Source: Tetraselmis striata (taxonomy: Eukaryota; Chlorophyta; Chlorodendrophyceae; Chlorodendrales; Chlorodendraceae). Taken from it: a stretch of DNA of 64,000 bases. Location: contig VCJN01002859.1 in assembly GCA_006384855.1 (NCBI GenBank), positions 50,526 to 114,525 of the forward strand, written 5' to 3'. Made by a program: the position numbers and the translations under genes. Below, piece by piece: positions 22,665-33,736 of this stretch; position 1 is the first letter of the stretch; every line of letters begins with the position of its first letter. The notes below the pieces were generated by a model. The model was not told the DNA's origin. It worked only from the letters and a program-made list of their open reading frames with translations, and did not search any database.

Positions 22665-25265
22665 TAAGAGCGGAGAAGTCGTGTGATACAGAGAGGAGGT
22701 CCGCAAAGTCGCGAGTATATAAGCGCCGCGGGCCGGCACACCAATGGGGAAGAAGTCGTGTGATACAGAAAGCAGGTCCGCAGCGCCGCGGGCCGGCACC
22801 ATCATGCGTTTTGATGAAGTTTCTGCGGTCTATGTGGTAGTGTCGCAGTCTTAATGCATATACGGAGCCGAACGACTTACCCGTTCGGCTAGATTGTACA
22901 TTGCCGACATCGTATATACGACAATCTTATCTCCTGGCCGACCATATTCTCAGCTCCCCCCCCCGCCCCCCCCCCCCCCCCCCCCCATATATGCTTATGC
23001 ATGGCAAGATTACACGGGCGCGACGAGCATGAGGCGCGACTTCCAAACTAAAAGCGGAGGAGTCGTGTGACAGAGAGGGGTGGTGCAATACCACGCGTTT
23101 TGGTAAAGATATCCCCGGGGAGGGGATACTGCGGTTTACAATGTGGAAATGAGTCCCGCAGTCGTAAAGCATACATATGGAGCCGAATATAACATCTGGC
23201 ATTCGGCTAGATTGTCAGTTGCCGACCTCACATATACAACAAATATAGCTCCGAGCCTCTGGGGGAGTTGCGCATCCAAGTGCCTACTGCAGCCTCCCTT
23301 GAGTCCGACGGCACCGAGCAGCGTGGGTCTGTGGGACCTTCAGATTTGGCTCATTACTACAAACCGAATTAGGGCAAGAAGTATACCCTAGTCAGGGTTG
23401 AACAATCTTGCTCACCGTGCAGAGTGCGACGCACTTACCATCGCAGTCCAGATACAACTCCATAGCACGTTACGGGAAGCCGGCACCACCAATAAGGGCA
23501 TCATGCGTTTTAGAGAAAGTTACTGCGGGGTCTATGGTAGCGCCGCATTCGCAAAGCACATACGGAGCCGAATCCCACACCGTGCGGCTAGATTTCGAGT
23601 TGCCGAGCCCGTATACAGAAATCTTATATGGCCGACGACCATATTCTCAGCTCTTGACCTGCATATATGCTTGTATATAGCAAGGGAGCACGGCCGACGG
23701 CCATGGTGCGTAGCTTACAACATAAAAGTGGACGATGACGAGTCGTGTGACAGAGAGGGGATCCGAAAACCCGCAAGTATGAGGGCCGCGGGCCGGCACC
23801 GCCAAGGGTATTCGTGCGTTTTAAATGAAGTTACTGCGGTCTATGTGGTAATGCCGCAGTCGTAAACCACATACGGAGCCGAATACCACACCCGTGCGGC
23901 TAGACTGCGAGTTGCCGAGCCCGTACAAAACAATCTTCTATGGCCGACGACCAGATTCTCAAATATGCCGACCCCCAAATATGCTTTCATTACACGGCCG
24001 GCGGCCAGTGTGCGCGGCTTGCAACAAAAAGTGGAGGAGTCGTGTGACATAGAGAAGGGGTTCGCAAAGCCGCAAGTGTAAGCGCCGCGGGCCGGCACCA
24101 CAAAGGGCATCACGCGTTTTTGATTTTTTTCACCGGTGTTTGTGGTATGTAGTGTCGCAGTCGCAAAGCACATACTGAGACGAATGACACACCCGTTCGG
24201 CTAGATTGCGAGTTGCCGAGCCCGTATATACAGGAAACTTCCATGGCCGACGACTAAATTCAAAGCAGCCGACCCCCATATATATGCCTGTACATAGCAA
24301 CATTACAAGGCCGACGGCCGTGACGCGGGACTTGCAGAAAAGGCCAAGGACGAGTCGTGTGACACAGAGAGGGGGTTCGCAAAGCCGCAAGTATGAGCGC
24401 CGCAGGCCGGCACCACAAAAGGCATCATGCGTTTTTGATTTACTCCGGTGCATGTGGTATAGTGTCGCAGTCGCAAAGCACATACGGAGACGAATGACAC
24501 ACACGTTCGGCTAGATTGCAAGTTGCCGAGCCCGTATACAGCAATCTTCTATGGCCGACGACCAGATTCCAAGCAGCCGACCCTCACATATGCTTCTTTT
24601 ACGCGAGTCTCGCAAAGCCGCAAGTGTGAGCGCCGCGGGCCGGCACCACAAAGGGCATCACGCGTTTTTGATTTTTTTCACCGGTGTTTGTGGTATATAG
24701 TGTCGCAGTCGCAAAGCACATACGGAGACGAATGACACACCCGTTCGGCTAGATTGCGAGTTGCCGAGCTCGTATATACAGGAAACTTCCATGGCCGACG
24801 ACTAAATTCCAAGCAGCCGACCCCCATATATATGCCTGTACATAGCAACATTACAAGGCCGACGGCCGTGACGCGGGACTTGCAGAAAAAGCGAAGGACG
24901 AGTCGTGTGACACAGAGAGGGGGTTCGCAAGGCCGCAAGTATGACCGCCGCAGGCCGGCGCCACAAAGGGCATCATGCGTTTTTGATTTACTCCGGTGTA
25001 TGTGGTATAGTGTCGCAGTCGCAAAGCACATACGGAGACGAATGACACACCCGTTCGGCTAGAAGGTGAGTTGCCGAGCCCGTATACAGCAATCTTCTAT
25101 GGCCGACGACCAGATTCCAAGCAGCCGACCCTCACATATGCTTTTACACGCGAGTCTCGCAAATAAAAGTGGAGGAGTCGTGTGATTCTGAGAGGGGGTT
25201 CGCAAACCCGCAAGTGTGAGCGCCGCGGGCTGGCACCACCAAGGGCATCATGCGTTTTTGATGTG
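22665..25265 (+). repeat. Satellite C (~300-bp unit, higher-order ~548 bp)
   Basis: The landmark GTCGTGTGA-CA-GAGAGGGG recurs near 22679, 22754, 23061, 23741, 24040, 24353, 24902 and 25178, followed by GCCGCGGGCCGGCACCA and GGGCATCATGCGTTTTTGAT. The basic spacing is 275-340 bp. The pair 24105-24650 and 24655-25200 are about 95% alike by eye at a spacing of 548 bp, a two-unit higher-order repeat. A C21 run lies at 22966-22986. No protein-coding meaning is apparent. Confidence 0.9.
22966..22986. repeat. C21 homopolymer in satellite C
   Basis: C21 preceded by C9-G, in one satellite C unit only. Confidence 0.95.
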
Positions 25266-25559
25266 GGCTTGGCAATAGTATATAGATTGCTAGGCAGATT
25301 GCTTACTTTAGGCACGCTGTACTACCCGCCTATATGGCTGCCAATCGTTTAAAATGCGGATGTATACAACAAAGAAGGATTCTGAATGAGCATATGCTTG
25401 ACGATACTATACATATTGCTAGGCAGTACCGCTAATACCTGATATTTGCTTACGGCACGCCATAGATTGCTGTATTTTGGCATCCCGTAACTGCCTAGAT
25501 GACTGGCAATCTTTGTGCATGCGCATATATATGGCATAGAAAGAATATGAATGCGCATA
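25266..25559. repeat. Diverged satellite A relatives
   Basis: Contains AGATTGCTAGGCAGATTGC, TTAGGCACGC, TGCCTA.ATGGCTG and ATGCGCATAGGCTCACA-like words, recognisable as aged satellite A half-units in direct orientation. Confidence 0.55.
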
Positions 25560-26115
25560 GGCTCACAGTTTGCTTGCTGTCCCCGGTCGATACGGGTACC
25601 TGCGTATTACTCTGGCCGTAGCCACTGCTTGATGGCCGCTCGCGACTGCGCCACGATTGCATGCGCGGGGTTTTTGCATCTACAAACTCCCCGCCCGCTG
25701 CTTACTGCAATCTTGGGGGCGCGGTACCAGACTAATGCGAGATTGTTAGTTCTCTTAACAATTACTACTACACTACGATTGATGGCGCCAAGAGGGAGTG
25801 GGTGTAGCGTGCAAATTAAGAATTACTACTACGCTACAATTGATGGCGCCACGAGGGGAGTGGGTTTAGCGTGCAAATACACGGTCTGCGATATACAGGA
25901 TGGCTACAATCAGACTCCAATCTCGGGGCGCGGTACCGGGAGATGATTGCTATTTGCGATGCTGCCAGTGGTATAACGCTACGATTGAAGGCGCCATGGC
26001 TGTATGCACGCGCGCGGGAGTGCCAACCGCTGCTACTCACACAGCCGTGGTGCCGTCAATCTTAGCATTATACCAAACAACACAAATAGCAAACTGTCGG
26101 TACCGCACCCCAAAA
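25560..26115. repeat. Junction segment J, inverted copy with a 65-bp duplication
   Basis: Begins with the inverse of the left junction block (GATACGGGTACCTGCG...TAGCCACTGCTTGA). It includes a direct duplication of about 65 bp (AATTACTACTAC...ATTGATGGCGCCA...TAGCGTGCAAAT at about 25755 and 25820). Related sequence appears inverted near 27000. Confidence 0.65.
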
Positions 26116-26885
26116 TTAGGCCGTTCCGGCGTGCCGTGCCGGAGGCAACAATCTGCGGCGCAACGCAGCAATCTAGGGCTCACCGTCGCGAATATGATGT
26201 ACCTGGGGGTGAAACTATCCACCTATGTCTTGATGTCGAGCCCATGCGCATGCATGATACTTCTATATGCCGCATTATCCTGGTACTGTAAGCGATTGTG
26301 TATGGATTTCAAACATGCCTAAGGAAACAATCTGCGGCGGGGCGCAACAATCTGAGGCTTTGCCAAAGTAAAGTTCTCAGGCGAGCACCTCGCTGGCAAT
26401 CGTACATTCTCGTCAAGCGTGTGCGCTTTTGTCGTGCAGGTTTGCAACAAATACCCCGGACAAGGAAAGTGTCTCAGCCAGGTAGGCCATTCCTGCCTGC
26501 CGAAGGCAACAATCTGCGGCAATCTAGGGCTCGCCGTCGCGAATATGATGTACCTGGGGGTGTGGCTATCTACCTATGTCGTGTCGCCGAGCCCATGCGC
26601 ATGCATAATACTTCTATATGCCGCATTATCCGGGTACTGTAAGGTTTCGCAGCCGTGTGCGGATTTAAAACATGCCTGAGGCAACAATCTGCGGCGTGGC
26701 GCGCAAAAATCTAGGGCTTTCACTAAGCCGAAGTGAAGTTCTCGGGAGAGCACCTCGCTAGCAGTCGTACTTTCCCGTCAACCCTATGCGCTTTTGTCAT
26801 ACAAGTATGAAACAAATACCCCAGACAAGGTAAGTGTTTCAGCCAGGTAGGCAGTTACCGCATGCCTAACGCAACACTCCTTACT
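26116..26885 (-). repeat. Satellite A, inverted array (2 units)
   Basis: Reverse complement of the ~374-bp satellite A unit (GGCAACAATCTGCGGCG headers), about two units long. It lies opposite in orientation to 19165-22180, with satellite C between the two arrays. Confidence 0.9.
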
Positions 26886-28029
26886 CGCTACCAGTAGTCG
26901 CTACCGTAGTCAGATTGTATTACTCGATCGTTCGAGATCCTTACTGGCTATTGATGTAGTCAGATCGTAGGCTACCTGCATATATCATCTCAATTATGCA
27001 CCCTACACCCGCTCACCTCGTGGCGCCAGCAATCGTGGCGTGGTATTACTTGGAATACTAGCAATCTCGCAAGTCTGCCGGTGCCGCGCCCCAAGATTGT
27101 AGTGACTAGTACCGGGGAGATTGTATAGCAGTCGGTACCAGTACCGGTACTGGGCCAACTAGATTTGCGCGCTACCCCCGCCAACAATCGACGAGTCGCG
27201 ACAGGGCTCGCGCACGATCTAGGCGGCTGAAAGGATTAAATCTGCCCTGGTCAATGCACACGATTTTCCCTTCGGCTTGCCGTCCCTGGCAGATACGGGT
27301 ACCCGCGTATATCCCGGCCCTAGCCACTGCTAGATAACCGCCGGCGACGGCGCCACGGCTGAACGCGCGCGGGATTGCCCGCCACCGTTCACGCACTAGC
27401 CTCGGCGCCGTCAACCGTAGCGTAAACCTACTGGCAGCAACAGCGCAAATAGCAATCTGCCGGTTATGCGCCCCGAGATTGTAGTGAGGTTGCGGTCAGA
27501 ACGTAGCCTACCCGTAGACGTTGCCTCCGCCACGACTGTCAGCCAGACGGGCGCCGAGCAGTACCCGATATATCCGCATACGGCTCGGCAAGAAACCCAA
27601 TTAAGGACGGTACAAAGCGGGCGGCTGCCGCCGCACCCGCCGCAAGGATCGCCACGTCGGTTTGGCTGGCTATGACTATGGTACTGGGGCAGGAGCCGTG
27701 CCTTCGGCCTGCGTAGGCCTCCGCCGCCGCCGAGCGTCTGGGGGGTCCTTCATCGGCCCTGAAATCCGGTGACTTAACCCCCCCAAGCGACATTGAGCAA
27801 GGACCGTCGTAGGTACGGCTCGGTCATAAGGGTATCTAGTGGCCCGCGCTTCACTCCGACGGCTAGCAGGGCTAGCAAGGGTGACTACTGACTGAGAGGC
27901 GTGCCGAGGAGTGTGGGTGGGTGCCGAGGGAGAGGTGGTTGTAGTTCGTTACGGCAGCCGTCGTGCACATCTTCGTGCCCCATATTTCCGCACAATCGGC
28001 GATGAAAATAGTATATAGAGGCAGAACAG
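26886..28029. repeat. Third junction-like segment and unique spacer
   Basis: 26886-27480 carries further J-type words (CTCGCTACCAGTAGTCGCTACC, GATACGGGTACCCGCG, TAGCCACTGCTAGA). From about 27500 the similarity fades into GC-rich DNA with no recognised gene. Confidence 0.45.
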
Positions 28030-28128
28030 GAAACCCTAATCGGGCAACGTGATTTGGCTCGAAAAACAGCAGCAAAACTAGGACCTCGTGGTACAGTACA
28101 TTTTTGCTCGCGTTTTGGCCTTTTCTGC
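28030..28128 (-). repeat. Outer inverted repeat of the satellite complex, right copy
   Basis: Inverse partner of 18346-18455 (TTTTTGCTCGCGTTTTGGCC and GGCTCGAAAAACAGC blocks). Confidence 0.55.
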
Positions 28129-29754
28129 ATGCACTACTACAGAAAAGAAAAGCATTGGCCTACGGCAAGGAGGCCGCGAGAACCCTCTCCCGCCTGCGCA
28201 TGCAACGATCACAGCCGCATTTTGTCCATGATTTTGCCTATGAACCATCGTCATCGACACGTAGGGCTTGGTCCACGTCGTGAATGGCCTAATTTCAATG
28301 CCCTGCGCGTATGGTGGATACATAGTTATTATACCAAGCGTGATGTGGTATGACTGCTGGGGCATGCAGTCCTTCAATTACATAAGGGCTTTCACAAAAG
28401 CCCACTGGGGCATGCAGTGGTGTCCCATATCTATTTATGCACACGAGTGGCGCAATTTACTGTTTTAAAGCGCCAGCGCGCCAGAATCCCCGTTTTTGGC
28501 CTAAATGGAAGTGTTGACGGCAACAGCTACCGCGTGGCAATATTATTGGGTGTACCGCGCTATCGCGGCATTTCCCCCAGCCATGCGACCTTCTATAACA
28601 TATGCATGCACGCGCGCACGGCCTCAGTGTAGCTGCGCATGGGCATGTGATGGATCGAATCCGCAAACCCCATATATATGTGGATGTGTGTATATTCCGG
28701 TATATATGTGTTTATACAAATATTTCTATTGACCTGCACTTTATTTCGGAGTGGTACTTCTTTTCAGAGTACAGGTTCAGGTATGTGCCTGAGTACATGT
28801 AGCGCTATATTTCTGCTTTCTCCCTATAATACAGCATACCTTTCGTTGCGACTATACCAGGCCCGGGGTTTTTTGTGACATGACAGCTTTGTAGTCGTTC
28901 GTGGTATTTCCGTGTTTATGTATTTCGTATTTATGTATTTATGTATTTCGTATTTATGTATTTATGTATTTCGTGTTTATGCTTCTGTGATTGGCTCGTG
29001 TGATGATCACTGATGACACGGATGAATGTACTGAAATCGATATGGTGGCTATCGGTAGCTTTACGCGGTGTGATTGTGATACGTACGCATAATAATGGCG
29101 TGTACGTGCTTCTACGAAATGATAAACCCAAGTTGTGTTCGTGCTACCGAGTTGGCGTTTTCTTAATTTTGATAGGTGTGTATTATACGGCATTTCGGAA
29201 CAAGGCAGTCGCACTGTACGCACCATTCGCGTCCCTGCTACACATGTTGGTTGGGTGCCCCTCACCGGTGGAACATTTCCAGCGCGGCTTCCAACGCGAC
29301 ACCCGCGCTCTTCCGCCGCGCACGCTCCCAGCATTCGCTCGCGCGCGTCCTAAGCGAGAGGAGCGGCTAATCTCGCCGCCGTACATGCAGGTTTAGGCAC
29401 CTGGATCAATGTTCGACGAATCTGAAGCGCGCATCGTGGAGGTGAGACGTTCGCCGCAACTGGGCGTGGTTCGTCTTTTTACGGTATGTTTCTCGTTTCC
29501 TTGATTTCGCACTTCGACAGCGCCTGCACCGCCTGCTTACTCAGCCATAGCCCTCTTTTTCTTTCCTTTTTGTCCTTAACCTTCCTGAAGAAGCTGTCAG
29601 CCTCTATTCATTCCGTGCCTCCCTCGCGCTTAGTGTCTTTTGAGTCCGACTATATGGTCACATACATATCGAGATTTTCTGTTGCCCCTAGCACAGCACC
29701 GAACGCCGACTCCGTTTCCTCCACGCTTTCACTTAACCTTCCTGCCGCCAATTT
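28129..29754. other. Intergenic, nothing recognised
   Basis: AT-rich spacer. It includes the small hairpin GGGCTTTCACAAAAGCCC near 28386 and the minisatellite at 28913-28982. Short frames have no recognisable product. Confidence 0.5.
28913..28982. repeat. Minisatellite TATTTCGTATTTATG
   Basis: Three to four tandem copies of a ~23-bp unit made of TATTTCGTATTTATG plus TATTTATG. Confidence 0.9.
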
Positions 29755-30074
29755 TGTTTACTACCGGTAGTTGGGGTTTCCTTTTCCGCATGGCGACCGC
29801 TGCGCGCGTTCGCCTGCGTACGCGTTACAAATGTGGCACGCATGCGATGCTCGCAGCTAAAAACATCGTTCTCAAAAGCACGGTAGTCCGCGTATACTAG
29901 TATGCTTCAAACCCGAAATCTGCCTGAGACGAAACTGCCGTACAAACGAGCACGGTCAACTCCGGCACCACGCTACGAGTCGACCGCAATCAAGGTAGAA
30001 GTCTTATAAAAGCTAGCGGGCTATCTGATGTCCCCGTCTTCCATTTTCACGCCCCGCCTACCATGTGGCGGGCC
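29755..30074 (+). repeat. 5' terminal direct repeat
   Basis: Begins TGTTTACTACCGGTAGTTGG and ends ACCATGTGGCGGGCC. Contains a TTATAAAA box near 30004. Confidence 0.95.
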
Positions 30075-32762
30075 GTGTCGAGTCTCACAGATTCGTCCTA
30101 TGCAATATGCTTTGGCGTTCCCGCACGCCAGAACCGCGTGTGAAGACCCCCCGTCTTCCGACCGCCGGAGCCATCTTCTTGGGTGCGACTAGCTGACTTT
30201 TGCCGGTCTGATGACAACTAACGCCTTAGACTCGCACCTTCGAAAGGCAAGCGCTAAAACAACGCGCCTCTTTTCTCAACGAGCCCCCATTCCAACCGCG
30301 CATGCTGCGCGGGTTGGTGGTAATGGTGGCCCTTATGCGTGGCCTCAAAACAGCACGCTCCATCTTGGCGCCGACTGCTCGGCGCCTCGGCCTAGATGTC
30401 CGATTCAAACCTCTGCCTACCTCGGAAATGGGAACGATTCGGTGTCAGGCCATCGGCCGACTCGTCCACCATGACCGAGCAACATGCTCCCTCCGGTCGG
30501 TTATTTATTTTTGCCGCGGCGTGCGACGAGCACGCGGCCTAGGGCGGCCGATGTCACTCCCGAGCGGGGACGGACCCATGCGGGCCACGCGCGTGGTCAT
30601 GTAGGCTCCGGCTCGCGTGCCGACTCGTGCACCCCTGTGTCGAATTATATGCGCCACCGGGTGCGGCGCAATTGGCAAGCTTGGGCGGACATCGGCGCTG
30701 GCCGCCAAGTCGTCGACATGATCCGCAACGGCGTGCGCAGTCCGTTCAAGAACGGGCCGCCCGCCCCTTTCAACCAAGGGGTCTCGATGGAGGACGCGAC
30801 TCCCGACCAACTACGCTTCATTGACGAAGAGTCGGCCCACAACCTGGCTAGCGGAGCGTGGGAAGAAGGCCACTGCTCGCGGTGGGTTTCTCGGTTGTTC
30901 CTCGTACCTAAACCGGGCGTCAATAAATGGCGGCTCATCATCGATCTACGCCCCTCAACCGGTATTGCGAGGAGCGAAGCCTGAGTTTCGAGACTTTCAC
31001 ACGGCTGCGTCGCCTGGCTTGGCTACATGCTCTCCATGGACCTATAGTACAGCTTCTACGCATCGCTCCCGAAGACCGAGATTATTTCACCGTTAACTAC
31101 TGAGGCTTGCTCTATACCGGCTCGCGGGGCTCTCCATGGGGTGGAGCTTGACCCCCTACTACTTCTCTTCCCTCACCGCGGCGTTCAAACGCTATCTGCG
31201 ACGCCCCAACTTCGCAGTGACCTCCCAAGGAGTGCGTCGTGCCAACTTGAGCATGGGGCGACGTCAAGCGTTGCGCAGCCACTTCCGTGGCTGCCGCATG
31301 CTCCCCTACACGGATGACTTCATGTTATTTGCGTCCAGCCGAGTGCAAGCCTATATACTGTGCGTGACCGCCTCACCTCCCTGCTCGGACGGCTGGGTCT
31401 CGGCCAAAATCCCGACAAGGGCCAATGGGAGCCGGTACAAGGGTTGGAGCACCTCGGTCTGGAGATCGACTCGCGGAGCGGTACGATTCGAGCCCCTCTT
31501 CGGAAACTCGATTCCCTCGTTGCTACAACCCTCGGCCTCGCTCATCCGCCGTGCTAAGCGAGACAAGCGATGGCTACCGCCTGTGCGAGAGCTCGCGTGC
31601 CTGGCATGACGCACTCAATTCTTATTTCTCGCCATCATTCCGGCGCGGTTCTACATGCGCGAGCTGCACGACGTGCTCCGCACGAAGGACTCATGGAGCG
31701 GGCGCGTCAAGATGACGCGGCAGCTCCGACGCGACCTCGAGTGGTGGGAGGCGGTCCCCAACCACAACAACAGCCGCTCCATCTACAAGCCCGTGGAGAC
31801 GGCCTACATGCATGTCGACAGCTCAGGCTACGGGTGGGGAGCCGTTCTCAACGAAACCACCGAGGCGCGCGGGTTCTGGTACGACGGTGGCCGCGAGCTG
31901 CACATCACATACAAGGAGCTCAAGGCTGTTCGGTACGCCGTGCTCACATTCCTCTCGGAGATGCGAGGTCGACATGCATTTCTCCACGAGGACAACATGA
32001 ATGGGGTCCACGTCCTCGCCAACCTCACCTCCCGCTCCCCTCTACTCATGACGGAGCTGCGAAAACTGTGGTTCATCCTTGACTCCAACGACATCTCCAT
32101 CCGCGCGCGCTACATCAAGACCACGGCAAACATCCGGGCTGACCACCTCAACCGCGAAATTGACTACGACGACTGGGCGTTCAGCTTACGCCACTTCAAC
32201 CACCTCGACAACATCTGGAAGCGTCACACCATCGACCGCTTCGCTACCATGGAGAACGCGAGGCTCCCGCGCTACAATTCCCACTGGCGTGACCCTTGCA
32301 GCGGAGCCACCGACAGCATGCTGTGCCTCTCCGATGCTGGCGCATGGCGTCGTGAGCACAATTGGGGCCTCATTGACACCCCATCGACACCCCCCCCCCC
32401 TTGGGGCCTCATTGACAACCTCGTCATCAAGCTCCACACCTCTGGCGCGGCGGCCACCGTCGTCGTGCCCTACAGGCCCGACCGCGGCTGGCACCAGCGC
32501 CTCTCGGAAATGACATCCGAGGTGGCAGTCTTCCTGCCCTCCCCAGACCTCTTCGCGCCGGGCCGCCTCGGCGTACGAACTGGCGTCGGTCCTCCCGCTT
32601 AAGTGGCCAGTGGTCGCCTTCCGGCTCCCCCTTCTGGCCCGGTGCCCGGCCCCGGATTTTTGACCGCCCCTAGTCTGCCTTTCGGGCCGGCCGGCGCCCT
32701 CTTGTGTCGTGCCCCAATATTGAGCTCGGCAAACCACACAGGCCCCGCCCTCCCCTTTGAAG

Positions 32763-33080
32763 TGTTTACTGTCGGTAGTTGGGGTTTCCTTTTCCGCATG
32801 GCGACCGCTGCGCACGTTCGCCTGCGTACGCGTTACAAGTGTGGCACGCATGTGACGCTCGCAGCTAAAAACATCGTTCTCAAAAGCACGGTAGTCCGCG
32901 TACCAGTGTGCTTCAAACCCGAAATCTGCCTGAGACGAAACTGCCGTACACACGAGCACGGTAAACTCCAGCACCACGCTACGAGTCGACCGCAATCAAG
33001 GTAGAGGTTTTATAAAAGCTAGCGGGCTATCTGCTGTCCCCATCTTCCATCTTCGCGCCCCGCCTACCATGTGGCGGGCC
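32763..33080 (+). repeat. 3' terminal direct repeat
   Basis: Same unit as 29755-30074, with about 16-18 differences. Confidence 0.95.
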
Positions 33081-33736
33081 CTCCCTCCCTCCCTCACTTC
33101 GTGCTTTCTGTTCTCGCGGGTTGCCGACAGGCTCCTTAGAAACCACTGTAACCCAAGCCAAAGCGTCTTTTCGGCAGACAACACAGCCCTTTCCCATGTG
33201 AGACGGCTCTGGACTGTGTAAAAACGCCTGCGTGACCGTTTTGGCAGAACCAGGCTCAACGTTGGAACGGCAATTGGAATGTCGGTCGGTTGCGTCGGCA
33301 TCATCGTCATCAGTAGTGGCGGTCAGACGGTTAGCGGTATCATTCGGCGCAACATTTCACGTCCAACCTCTGAGGCTGACGACACAAGGACTCGTTCACG
33401 CCGCGTAACAACAGTCTGACAGTGTTAGCTACTAGGTGCAGCCTCACTGACCGAGTTTTGCTCGGGTGGCCACTTGCGGCTCCACTAGAAGTTAATAGGA
33501 TGAAGCACTTCCGAAGAACTACCTGATTCCTCCGCGGATCCGAGTCGCCGCTGGCGGCGGCGCCCGTACTTTCATCTCGCAAGCGGCGGGGCGAAACGGC
33601 GCTGCGGATCAGTGGACCACTCCCGAAGCCAACTGCCGGTTGAACCGCCCTCACCCTTTGGTCATGCTGGCTCTGCGCGGCTTATCGACGATACTAAACC
33701 GTCTCGACCGCGTGCATCGCAGGATAGGATACGAGG
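33081..33736 (+). other. Upstream region of the SMCHD1-like gene
   Basis: About 650 bp between the retroelement and the first ATG of the next gene. It starts with a CTCCCTCCCTCCCTC tract. No clear promoter element was seen, and a non-coding or short coding first exon cannot be excluded. Confidence 0.35.

Larger units (their letters stand above)
29755..33080 (+). mobile_element. DIRS-like retroelement fossil with LTR-like repeats
   Basis: A 3.3-kb element bounded by direct repeats of 320 and 318 bp. Inside lie, in order, an RT region (about 30.6-31.6 kb, with a KPGVNKWRLIIDLR-type motif and a YTDD-type catalytic box near 31.3 kb) and an RNase H plus DIRS-type following region (about 31.66-32.60 kb, with CxNRE- and WGLID-type motifs). 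No tyrosine recombinase, integrase or protease region was recognised, and there is no room for one after RNase H. The terminal repeats differ at about 5% by eye, making this the youngest of the three. It is broken at a few places. A TTATAAAA box lies in each terminal repeat. It may be a recombinase-lacking derivative mobilised by full-length relatives. Confidence 0.85.

Noticed and set aside
24206-25062. Two very similar 102-codon frames
   Set aside because: Explained by the 548-bp higher-order repeat of satellite C.
19165-25265. CRISPR array
   Set aside because: Repeats are hundreds of bases long and contiguous without unique spacers, in a eukaryotic context with no cas genes.
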